A DNA stretch of 64,000 bases from Candidatus Poribacteria bacterium. GTDB lineage: Bacteria > Poribacteria > WGA-4E > WGA-3G. Below, piece by piece: positions 17,446-25,156 of the stretch (position 1 is its first letter; the number at the start of each line of letters is the position of its first letter). Under the pieces are notes generated by a model that was given only the letters and a program-made list of their open reading frames with translations, searched no databases and had not been told where the DNA came from. Both the position numbers and the translations under genes were made by a program. The DNA lies in contig JAPPFM010000041.1 of the NCBI GenBank assembly GCA_028821605.1, forward strand, positions 62,001-126,000, read 5' to 3'.

Positions 17446-18846
17446 TTATTGGATTTTAGCGAGACGTTCGCCAATGGAACGGAGTGCTTTTTTGACGCTG
17501 CCCTGTTCAGGCGGTGTTTCAGACTTGGATGTAGTGGTGTAAGCGGCGTGTGGTGCCAATCGTTCCTCAAAGTGATTGTAGAGTGTGACGCTGGTCCGTT
17601 GATCCGTTTCATAATTGGGTGCCGGTAGACCGAGGTTTTCCATTTCTTGACGCATCTTCCTTGTACCTTCACTTAAAGCACGGACCAAAGGTTCACCGCG
17701 TTCATCTTTCATAAAGCGCATCCAATCAACAATTTTCTGATTTCGCAGCACGGAACGAAGGACTGTATCCGCAAGACTGAAGTGCCGTGGGACTTCCTGA
17801 GGGATACCGCCCGGATTTTCTACCACCAAACCATTCCGATACGCAACGCAATGAATCGCAGAGCTGACCCCATAATCTCTGTGAATAACAGCGTTTAAGA
17901 CTGCCTCATCAACAGCCAGGAGTGGATATTCGGGATCTTCAATAAATCCACCGTTAGAACTCCGTCTTATCATCGTGCGAAAAAGTGCGGAATCTCTGAA
18001 AAAGGTTCGTAGTTTACGGATAATGTTTGGCAGTGCTCCATCAAAATCTTTATCAAAAGTCGTCGCGCCACGGGCACCTGACTCCTCAACATCAACCTCA
18101 AAACGTAAAACTCGAACATACGCACTTGGAAAGTGCTTACGAGGGTATGAAGCGAAAAACAGGTAACCGGCATTGGTGAAAGCGCACTTTTCACCCTCTA
18201 TTTGTCTAATAGCATCTATATTTAAGAGAAATGCCTCTGTGCTATATTCATATTGGGCATCTCTTGTCTCAAGGAACACACTTTTGAATTCTTCAACTAC
18301 CGCTTGATCAAGTTCATCGGGATCGTAGGGACAGCAGTAGGACGTTTCAAAATCAACTATTCTTTTTTCACGTTTAAGTTGTTCACGATCTTGTTCAGTC
18401 AACGGAAGACACTGTGCACCAAACCTTTTCCAGGTTTTTGGGAAATCTGCGAAGGTTTCACAAATCCCATTTGGTGTCCACGGGATGTAAAGAAGGTGTA
18501 GTCTTGTTTCGTTTGAGTTTGGTAGTACGACTTCTTCTAACTGTGTTGCGTGGTTACTTAAATCTCGTGCCACTTGCAGTATCCCGTTGAGTGTCTGTTC
18601 ATCAACATGCTGTGTGCCTTTAATGGTGCCGTCATCCGCGATGCCGAGTATTAATAGACCGCCTGCTCTGTTGCTATTCACGAAAGCAGAAATACACTGT
18701 TTGATCTTGTCCTTCAAAGTGTTAATTTGATTGTTGGTATCAATGCGAACCTCTTTTCGCTCAAAATACTGCCCTTCAAAATCAGCAGACTGAAGAAACT
18801 CCAAATATTGTAATGGATTATCAAAGACTTCTTTTGGCGTTGGCAT
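17446..18846 (-). CDS. AlbA_2 (Schlafen-type) domain protein with ATPase-like C-terminal part
   Basis: A 466-residue protein. Residues about 20-150 form the AlbA_2/divergent AAA-4 domain (FEGQYFERKEV, then SAFVNSNRAGGLLILGIADDGTI). Residues about 300-400 resemble the HATPase_c_4 region (AVDEAVLNAVIHRDYG, then VVENPGGIP). Such proteins are usually annotated as putative transcriptional regulators or DNA/RNA-binding proteins and often sit inside type I restriction loci, as here between hsdR and hsdS. It is 10 nt from hsdS, implying cotranscription. A role in controlling restriction or responding to infection is plausible but inferred. Confidence 0.8.
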   Translation of the reverse strand: MPTPKEVFDNPLQYLEFLQSADFEGQYFERKEVRIDTNNQINTLKDKIKQCISAFVNSNRAGGLLILGIADDGTIKGTQHVDEQTLNGILQVARDLSNHATQLEEVVLPNSNETRLHLLYIPWTPNGICETFADFPKTWKRFGAQCLPLTEQDREQLKREKRIVDFETSYCCPYDPDELDQAVVEEFKSVFLETRDAQYEYSTEAFLLNIDAIRQIEGEKCAFTNAGYLFFASYPRKHFPSAYVRVLRFEVDVEESGARGATTFDKDFDGALPNIIRKLRTFFRDSALFRTMIRRSSNGGFIEDPEYPLLAVDEAVLNAVIHRDYGVSSAIHCVAYRNGLVVENPGGIPQEVPRHFSLADTVLRSVLRNQKIVDWMRFMKDERGEPLVRALSEGTRKMRQEMENLGLPAPNYETDQRTSVTLYNHFEERLAPHAAYTTTSKSETPPEQGSVKKALRSIGERLAKIQ

Positions 18847-19213
18847 TTACGGATCCTCTTTGAAGTGTTTTCCAGAGAATGTGTTGGGTTTCACTCGTTT
18901 CTTGATGATTTTAGATTTCTCAACGAAGTTCAAAAATCGTTTTCTATGTCTGGTTCTTGGTAGATGCCCGTTCAACCCAACCTACATGCTAAAGTCAAAC
19001 TCACGTTATTAAGAAGTTTAGCACAAATTTGACGTGGATGCAAGCCATTTTAATCACTATATATGAAGTATGACTTGACAGGTGGCTTCCCCAAAATCCG
19101 CGAAATTCGTGTCATTCACGATAATCCGCGATTTGCGGCGCACACCTCCAAATGCGATCTGCCTCCAAACAATTGGCAAAATATTGACACAACCATCTTA
19201 CAGCACCCAGAAA
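18847..19213. other. Intergenic region between hsdR and the AlbA_2 gene
   Basis: No gene is supportable. It contains fragments of dispersed repeats: GTTCAACCCAACCTAC at about 18970, which recurs near 54465, and an ATCCGCG-rich stretch near 19095-19138 resembling that at 33447-33478. A clear terminator or promoter was not found. Confidence 0.4.
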
Positions 19214-21637
19214 TTAAGAAACCAATTTCTCTGTAAGTTCGGTTAGAATGTTGTCTAAATCATCACCGAAGAGTTCGTAAACTCTTGCACCATTGCCGTG
19301 TTCCGCGAAGGGGACGGACTCGAAATCGGACATCCGAATATCGAGTGAGGTGGCAATATGGTCACGTATCATTTCGAGCCATTTATGTTGTTCTGTGTTA
19401 AAATCTTTACCCTCTAACCATTCCGCAAAATTTCGGTTGACGGTTGCACTGAACGGCTCCAGGAAAAAATGATAACCCATAGCAAACCGGACGAGCGATA
19501 TGAGGTCTGTACGTTGTTCCATCTGTCCGCGAACTTTCTCTGGTGCCCGTCTTCTGTAAGCGACCCATAATGACTCGCGACTTAGGCTGCTTGAATGCTG
19601 TTGCAAGGCTCCTTCTAATGCTTTCAAGTTATCTTCAGTCAGTGTGTCTTGTGTCCCTTGCACCCTACAAAGAATTTGCAACGCTGATAATTCGTCCGCA
19701 TTTTGATCAATAAACTGCTTAAAGTCGCGAATCACTGTGTTTGCTTGTGTGAAACTTCGATCGTCAAAACGAGTTTCAATAACGCGATCTTCGCTTACAT
19801 CATCAATGAGTTGGTTTGGATCTCTCGTTGGTGCTGGCGATCCATTTGTCTCAGTAGAAGATGGCTCGCCCGGAAGTGATTGTGAATCGGTTTTGACGGA
19901 TTCATAGACCCCGACAGCATCAACAATAATGAAGTGCGTTTTTGCAGTCGCATCGCCGGTAACAGTTTGCAGATCGTTAGGACTGATAGTACGCACGCCG
20001 CGTCCAATCATCTGCTCGAAATAACCGCTGGATCGTACGGCACGCATAAAGAGGAGACACTCAAGGGGTTTTATATCGGTACCGGTAGAAATCATGTCAA
20101 CACTGACTGCGATTCGTGGATTTAATTGTGTGCGAAATCTTTTGATGAGATCTTCCGGTTTATCGCTCTGGTAAGTAATCTTTTGGCAGAAGTCATCGCC
20201 TTTAGCGAATACTTCTCGAACAGTACGGACAATATCCTCCGCATGTGAATCGTCTTTCGCAAAGATAAGCGTTTTCGGGACAATCTCTCTACTGGGAAAG
20301 AGGTCTGTGAAAAGTTTTTCCTTGAAAGTCTGAAGCACCGTCCGAATCTGGTCTTCGGCAACAAAATCCCGATCCAACTGATTTTCCGTATATTCAACAT
20401 CAGCGTCTAATTCGTCCCAATGGAGTCGTCGGGTTTCCCTATCTCGCCTTGCTATATAATGTCCTCCTTCAATACGGCTGCCGCTTTGCGTAATTTCGGT
20501 TTCAATCTTATAGACGTAATAACCGACATTTACATTGTCTTCAACGGCTTGCTCGTGGCGGTATTCATAGACAAGGTTCTGATTGAAAAAATTGCGCGTT
20601 TGCCCATACGGGGTTGCAGTAAGCCCAATAATAAAGGCATCAAAGTATTCCAATACGTGCCGCCACTTACCATAGATAGAGCGGTGACATTCGTCAACGA
20701 TAATAACGTCAAACGTATCAATAGGAATGTTTTGGTTATAGGTGACTTTTTGTGGTGTTGTATCCTCTGCTTCCTTTTCAAAGGTGGAACCTTCCTCATC
20801 ATCTTCCGATTCATAGACAGGTTCACCTTTCAACATAGAATAGAGACGTTGGATAGTGGTAATACAAACCGAACTTGTTTTGTCAATAAGGTTGCTGGAG
20901 AGGTGTTGAACGTTGTAGAGTTTAGTAAATTTCCTATGGTCATCGGGAGTTGTATAAGTTTGAAACTCACGAAGGGCTTGCCTGCCAAGATTATTGCGGT
21001 CTACCAGAAAAAGAACCCGTTTGACATTCGCGAATTTGATGAGTCGGTACACGCTACTTACAGCGAGATACGTTTTCCCACTGCCAGTTGCCATTTGAAC
21101 TAACGCACGCGGACGTGCTTCTTTCAAAGAATCTTCAAGGTTGTTTATTGCTTCAAATTGGCAGTTTCTCAGAGTACCCTTTTCCAAAAATGGAAGATTA
21201 TCCTTGAGTTTCTGCCGAAGCGGGACAGATTGAAGGAGGTCTTGGAGGGTATCCGGGGTATGAAACGCAAAGACAAGGCGAGTACGCGAGTTAGGTTCTC
21301 GTGCGTCCTGAAAGTATGTCTCTATCCCAGTAGATGTATAGACAAATGGACACCCCTGTTGCGTCGGCAAACCCGCTGGTATGTTTGCGCGATACCGTGC
21401 TGCTTGCTGCGCTGCCCCGCTGAGCGTTGTGCCCTCTTTTTTGGCTTCAATAAACCCCACGGCGAGTCGATTGACAAACAGAAGATAGTCTGCTCGCTGT
21501 GCATTTGCCAACGGATATTCACGCACAGCCACACCGAACGCAGCAGCTGTATCACGTTCCGCATAATTTTGGAGGTGCCATCCTGCGTCTTCAAGTATTC
21601 TGTCTATGTTTTGTCTGGCTCTTGCTTCGGGGTTCAT
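19214..21637 (-). CDS. hsdR: Type I restriction enzyme HsdR, nuclease and translocase subunit
   Basis: The start chosen gives MNPEARARQNIDRILEDAGW, the usual HsdR opening, for 807 residues; an in-frame ATG at 21712 adds 25 residues without family resemblance. The N-terminal PD-(D/E)XK nuclease has Asp50 and Glu64-Ala-Lys66. The SF2 motor shows Walker A ATGSGKT (183-189), DECH (315-318), GLTATP, and the motif VI region FEQMIGRGVRTI. A C-terminal helical domain (ELSALQILCRVQGTQDTLTEDNL onward) resembles the EcoEI R C-terminal region. It would translocate DNA and cut unmethylated DNA with HsdM and HsdS. It is first in the minus-strand restriction locus. Confidence 0.92.
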   Translation of the reverse strand: MNPEARARQNIDRILEDAGWHLQNYAERDTAAAFGVAVREYPLANAQRADYLLFVNRLAVGFIEAKKEGTTLSGAAQQAARYRANIPAGLPTQQGCPFVYTSTGIETYFQDAREPNSRTRLVFAFHTPDTLQDLLQSVPLRQKLKDNLPFLEKGTLRNCQFEAINNLEDSLKEARPRALVQMATGSGKTYLAVSSVYRLIKFANVKRVLFLVDRNNLGRQALREFQTYTTPDDHRKFTKLYNVQHLSSNLIDKTSSVCITTIQRLYSMLKGEPVYESEDDEEGSTFEKEAEDTTPQKVTYNQNIPIDTFDVIIVDECHRSIYGKWRHVLEYFDAFIIGLTATPYGQTRNFFNQNLVYEYRHEQAVEDNVNVGYYVYKIETEITQSGSRIEGGHYIARRDRETRRLHWDELDADVEYTENQLDRDFVAEDQIRTVLQTFKEKLFTDLFPSREIVPKTLIFAKDDSHAEDIVRTVREVFAKGDDFCQKITYQSDKPEDLIKRFRTQLNPRIAVSVDMISTGTDIKPLECLLFMRAVRSSGYFEQMIGRGVRTISPNDLQTVTGDATAKTHFIIVDAVGVYESVKTDSQSLPGEPSSTETNGSPAPTRDPNQLIDDVSEDRVIETRFDDRSFTQANTVIRDFKQFIDQNADELSALQILCRVQGTQDTLTEDNLKALEGALQQHSSSLSRESLWVAYRRRAPEKVRGQMEQRTDLISLVRFAMGYHFFLEPFSATVNRNFAEWLEGKDFNTEQHKWLEMIRDHIATSLDIRMSDFESVPFAEHGNGARVYELFGDDLDNILTELTEKLVS

Positions 21638-21715
21638 TTCGGTCAATGTGAAAGATGCCTCGTCTTGATGTGCATTGCATCTGTGTATATGGTAGGCGCG
21701 CTTCGCAAACACGTC

Positions 21716-21899
21716 ATAAGAACAGATGCCGCCCCTACGGGGCTGGATTCTTATTGGATACGCGTTTCTACAGAAATACCGCCCCTACGGGACTAAAGAA
21801 GGTTTGCGTCGTTGGTGATTAAAAAATCGAAATGCTGCTGGTAATGAAATCTATCGTCGTGAAGTTAAAGAAGGTTTGCGTCGTTGGTGATTAAAAAAT
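21716..21899. repeat. Repeat cluster upstream of hsdR, including a 34-bp direct repeat
   Basis: CCGCCCCTACGG occurs at about 21729 and again at 21779. Positions 21794-21827 and 21866-21899 are an identical 34-bp repeat beginning TAAAGAAGGTTTGCG, 72 bp apart. Nothing in this stretch supports a gene. The GCCCCTACGG elements belong to the same style of palindromic unit as those near cas3. Confidence 0.7.
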
Positions 21900-21947
21900 A
21901 GGGACAGGTATAAAGAAACCTGCCCCTATAACCGTTTGTAGACGCGT

Positions 21948-22703
21948 TTAGACGTTACATACATCATAAGCGTGTTGCATCGCATCAAACGCATCGCCTT
22001 TGGGACTAAATTCATGTCCCACGTAGAGTTCGTATCCGGTATTTGCGATGGCGCGCATCACGGCAGGATAGTAGATTTCCTGCTCGTCATCGAGATCGTG
22101 ACGACCCGGATTGCCAGCGGTGTGATAATGACCGATGTATTCGCTGTAATCGGTGATGTTCCGAATGAGGTCGCCTTCCATAATCTGCATGTGATAGATG
22201 TCGTAGAGCAGCTGCGCCCGTGGTGAACCGACACCTTTACAGACCTCAACACCCCACGCCGTCGTGTCGCATTGATAATCTGGATGGTTGACTTTGCTGT
22301 TCAGAAGTTCAACGCAAAGGTTGATGCCCTTCTCCTCAGCATATTTGGTGACACGGGACAATCCCGCTATCGTGTTATCGCGTCCCTCTTCTTCGGATCT
22401 ACCTTCTCGGTTCCCAGAGAAGCAGATGAGTCCGGGAATATCGTTTTCCGCCGCGATGTCGATGTTTTCCAGAAGCTCGTCTTCAATCCGGTCGTGGTTG
22501 CTTGGGTCATTCAAACCGGACGGAAGGGACGAGTGTCCACTGAAAATCGCAACGCGCATCCCGTGGTCTTGGACGACGGACCAGTATTCTGCGGGGAGCA
22601 TCTCAACAGATTTGTAACCGATTTCGGCGGCTTTCTTAATGACATCTACGGGATCCCTGTCACGACTGAAACCGCCAAAACAGATGGATTGATTAATTGG
22701 CAT
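21948..22703 (-). CDS. TIM-barrel sugar isomerase/epimerase, hydroxypyruvate isomerase-like
   Basis: A 251-residue AP-endonuclease-2-fold (xylose isomerase-like TIM barrel) protein. It opens MPINQSICFGGFSRD, and metal-ligand regions are LCVELLNSKVNHPDY (Glu), YDIYHMQIMEGD (Asp/His), IGHYHTAGNPGRHD (His) and YVGHEFSPKG (Glu). The barrel order and the VELLNSK and DIYHMQ motifs resemble hydroxypyruvate isomerases. It follows the Gfo/Idh gene by 52 bp on the same strand and is likely cotranscribed, suggesting a joint role in carbohydrate or inositol-type conversion. The exact substrate is unknown. Confidence 0.82.
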   Translation of the reverse strand: MPINQSICFGGFSRDRDPVDVIKKAAEIGYKSVEMLPAEYWSVVQDHGMRVAIFSGHSSLPSGLNDPSNHDRIEDELLENIDIAAENDIPGLICFSGNREGRSEEEGRDNTIAGLSRVTKYAEEKGINLCVELLNSKVNHPDYQCDTTAWGVEVCKGVGSPRAQLLYDIYHMQIMEGDLIRNITDYSEYIGHYHTAGNPGRHDLDDEQEIYYPAVMRAIANTGYELYVGHEFSPKGDAFDAMQHAYDVCNV

Positions 22704-22755
22704 AATTCTCTCTTTCTTTGTTGTAGGGGCGAAGTTTCCTCGTCCCCGCTATTTT

Positions 22756-23721
22756 CTACAGGTCTATTGCCTTACCCGTGCGGAAGGAGGTACTTGCGGC
22801 GAGCATAATGCGGAGTGTCTCTAATGCGTCGCTGTAAGGCGATAGAATCTCAGAGGTATCTCCACTCTTCACAGCATCAATAAAGACGCGATCTCTGTCC
22901 TGTCCGCCATCTCCTTGAAGGGGTTCTGTCTCTCCGCCTCGGTTTACATTGTTCGGACCCCCGACGGTGACAACGAGTCCACGGGTGAACACTTCGAGGT
23001 GGACGCGACCGAAACCTTCCATCGCACAAGCCGAGACGATGTTCGCAACAGCACCGTTCTTGAATTCGATGTTCACCATGCTGATATCGTCTATGTCATA
23101 GTTTTCGATATGGGTCATACTACCGCTTGCGGCGACACCGTGTACAGTTTTACCGTCGCTACCGACGAGAAACCGTGCCAAATCGAAGATGTGTGTTGTT
23201 TGTTCGACGTGCTGCCCACCGGATTCTGCGCGCACGCGCCACCACGGTGTGCCGGGCATCCCGCCCATCCAATATCCGAGTGCCCCGAGAATTTGGGGTT
23301 GCTCTTCGAGCATCGCCTTCGCATTCTGTGCATTGCCGCCATAACGCCAATGATAACCGACACTCGTGACCACGCCACTCTGTTCAACATATTCATTAAT
23401 AATAATCGCCGGTTCTAATTCGGAATGGATCGGCTTCTCAATAAACATCGCGATGCCTTGTTCACAAGCAATACGTTCCTGTTCGCCGTGGGCAAAGGGT
23501 GGTGTACAAATATAAACCGCGTCCAGTTCCTCTTTATCGTACATGACGCGATAATCGGTGTAAGCGTTGCCCCCGAATTCTTCGGCACGTGCCTTTGCGC
23601 GGTCTTCCGAAATATCGCACATCGCACAAAATTCGACATCCTCAAAGTTATCTTTAAGGTTGTTCATGTGCGCGCCCGCCATACCACCGGTTCCGATAAA
23701 ACCGAGTTTCACTTTATCCAT
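22756..23721 (-). CDS. Gfo/Idh/MocA-family oxidoreductase
   Basis: A 321-residue NAD(P)-dependent sugar oxidoreductase. The N-terminal Rossmann domain begins KLGFIGTGGMAGAHM. The family's AVYICTPPFAHGEQ and FIEKPIHSELEPA motifs follow, with the catalytic lysine in EKP. The C-terminal domain has SGGQHVEQTTHIFDLARFLVG, which carries the usual substrate-site histidine. An AAGGAGA site precedes the ATG. It is the first gene of a pair with the downstream isomerase. It would oxidise or reduce a sugar or inositol; which one is not evident. Confidence 0.87.
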   Translation of the reverse strand: MDKVKLGFIGTGGMAGAHMNNLKDNFEDVEFCAMCDISEDRAKARAEEFGGNAYTDYRVMYDKEELDAVYICTPPFAHGEQERIACEQGIAMFIEKPIHSELEPAIIINEYVEQSGVVTSVGYHWRYGGNAQNAKAMLEEQPQILGALGYWMGGMPGTPWWRVRAESGGQHVEQTTHIFDLARFLVGSDGKTVHGVAASGSMTHIENYDIDDISMVNIEFKNGAVANIVSACAMEGFGRVHLEVFTRGLVVTVGGPNNVNRGGETEPLQGDGGQDRDRVFIDAVKSGDTSEILSPYSDALETLRIMLAASTSFRTGKAIDL

Positions 23722-23821
23722 ATTTTCTCCTTAAAATGGGTAATTACGGAAAATCCCTAAGTTTCACTGCTATAGTTTAACAAATGGCACTGTTATATAG
23801 CAAGAAATTTATTTTCAAATG

Positions 23822-23830
23822 TGCTATAAT
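23822..23830 (+). promoter_or_regulatory. Extended -10 promoter element
   Basis: TGCTATAAT at 23822-23830 is an extended -10 lying 75 bp before the ATG of the heptad-repeat protein gene. The -35 region is weak. Putative only. Confidence 0.4.
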
Positions 23831-23905
23831 ATGTTTGTGCAGGAAAAAAAATACGAGACTATAAAATCTACCGTCAAAATATATCAAAACAAAAGGTGAA
23901 CTATT

Positions 23906-24193
23906 ATGAACGATGCTGAATTCCGCGAACGTGTTTTAACTTGGATGGAGCGCACTGATACTTGGATGGAGCGCACTGATACTTGGATGGAGCGCACTGA
24001 AGAGTGGAAGAATAAGACAGATGAACAGTTTACGGACATCCGCGCCTCTCTCAGCGAACTCCAGATCGGTTTAGGGTGGATCCGTGGTAAGCTTGAGGGT
24101 AGGCAAGAGTCGGATGCCTCGCTGTGGGGCAAAATTGCCGTTTTAACGGCAGTAGGCTCCGCAATTATCGCGCTTCTCGCGTATTTCAAGTAA
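23906..24193 (+). CDS. Small heptad-repeat coiled-coil protein with C-terminal membrane anchor
   Basis: A 95-residue protein with three tandem copies of the heptad TWMERTD near residues 12-31, then a helical, charged middle (TDIRASLSELQIGLGWIRGKLEG) and a C-terminal hydrophobic helix, IAVLTAVGSAIIALLAYFK. The layout suggests an oligomerising coiled coil anchored in the inner membrane by its tail. An AAGGTGA site precedes the ATG. It lies divergent from the Gfo/Idh gene and 50 bp ahead of a sugar isomerase gene. No function is known to me. The perfect DNA repeat makes copy-number change likely. Confidence 0.6.
   Translation: MNDAEFRERVLTWMERTDTWMERTDTWMERTEEWKNKTDEQFTDIRASLSELQIGLGWIRGKLEGRQESDASLWGKIAVLTAVGSAIIALLAYFK
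23940..24000. repeat. Three tandem 21-bp in-frame repeats
   Basis: Units start at 23940, 23961 and 23982, each beginning CTTGGATGGAGCGCACTGA; the first two are identical over 21 bp and the third matches over its first 19. The unit length equals one coiled-coil heptad, so gain or loss of a copy keeps the frame and the helix register. Confidence 0.9.
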
Positions 24194-24243
24194 GGTGAAT
24201 GCTGCCTAAACCTAAACTAAATAGGCCCAGAGGAGGACACACG

Positions 24244-25035
24244 ATGGGTTTCAAATTTGGATATAGTACTTTACGTTGGCAACAACCTGATTTTGAGGAA
24301 TTGTTGACGCAATTGAAGGATGCCGGATGGGACGGTTGGGAGATGCGGCAGTCTTTGGATTGGGTCGGCACACCACAACACATCCGACAGGTATGCAACA
24401 ATGCGGATCTGCCCGTCGCTGCCGTAACAGCACGCGGACTGCCGATCGACAAAAACCCGGAACAGATGGAACTGAATAAACGCCGGATAGACTTCGCCGC
24501 AGAGGTTGAAGCCGACTGCTTCATGTTCATGGGAGCAGGCAAACCGCAAGATCGTCCCGTCAATAACACCGACCTCGCCGCACTTGCTGACGTTTCTGAG
24601 GATTGGGCAGAATACGCCTCGCAATACGGTTTGGATGTCTGTTACCATATCCACACAAACACGACCGTTGATTCGATTGAAGACTGGGCAAAATACATGA
24701 GTCTGCTCCGAAAGTGCAAATTATGTATAGATGTATCGCATTCCGCACTCTGGGGCTACGATCCGATTGAATCAATTCGCCGTTATAGTGATGTCCTCGT
24801 CTACGTCCATCTTCAGGATTATTCGGGCTACACAGGCGGAGATGAAAGTACATACGAGGTGGATTGGGTGGATGTCGGTGCTGGCACTGTCATGGATTTC
24901 CCCGGTATCATGTCCACTTTGGAAGAACTCAATTATGACCGGTGGGTTACGGCGTGTCCCGGACAGGTCGAGGAGCGTTCGGATCTGGAACGTATGTCGG
25001 TGAACCGAGAATATCTGCGACAATTAGGTTATTAG
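24244..25035 (+). CDS. TIM-barrel sugar isomerase/epimerase
   Basis: The start chosen gives MGFKFGYSTLRWQQPDFEEL, preceded by GAGGAGG, for 263 residues; the reading frame is open further upstream to 24199. The fold is the AP-endonuclease-2 type. Regions expected to hold metal ligands are VCYHIHTNTTVDS, LCIDVSHSALWGYD, VYVHLQDYSGY and a closing DRWVTACPGQVEERS. It resembles inosose dehydratase/IolE-like and other xylose-isomerase-like proteins. It probably isomerises or dehydrates a sugar or inositol derivative. The minus-strand isomerase nearby is a separate, only distantly similar gene. Confidence 0.78.
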   Translation: MGFKFGYSTLRWQQPDFEELLTQLKDAGWDGWEMRQSLDWVGTPQHIRQVCNNADLPVAAVTARGLPIDKNPEQMELNKRRIDFAAEVEADCFMFMGAGKPQDRPVNNTDLAALADVSEDWAEYASQYGLDVCYHIHTNTTVDSIEDWAKYMSLLRKCKLCIDVSHSALWGYDPIESIRRYSDVLVYVHLQDYSGYTGGDESTYEVDWVDVGAGTVMDFPGIMSTLEELNYDRWVTACPGQVEERSDLERMSVNREYLRQLGY

Positions 25036-25108
25036 TTGGTAGGAGCGATCTCCGAATCGCGACCCTGTTATTAGCTGGTAGGAGCGATCTCCGAATCGCG
25101 ACGGACCA
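25031..25108. repeat. Two tandem GTAGGAGCGATCTCC-type palindromic units
   Basis: Two near-identical copies with a 39-bp period follow the isomerase stop. Each contains GCGATCTCCGAATCGC, whose ends GCGAT and ATCGC pair into a stem. The same unit recurs near 33790 and 60175. Confidence 0.8.
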
Positions 25109-25156
25109 AATGCTCTGATTGATACGTGTAAAATCTGAAATCTGGAGATGCTGTAT

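Noticed and set aside
16062-17672. Long version of hsdS starting at 17672
   Set aside because: The extra N-terminus overlaps the AlbA_2 gene in another frame, and a normal HsdS start with a ribosome site is at 17435.
23884-24189. Minus-strand frame over the heptad-repeat gene with VSVRSIQ repeats
   Set aside because: It is the antisense shadow of the 21-bp repeats; the plus-strand frame has a ribosome site and a membrane anchor.
25031-25108. Tandem palindromes as a minimal CRISPR array
   Set aside because: Only two units, a palindromic core and copies elsewhere in gaps; it is a REP-type element.
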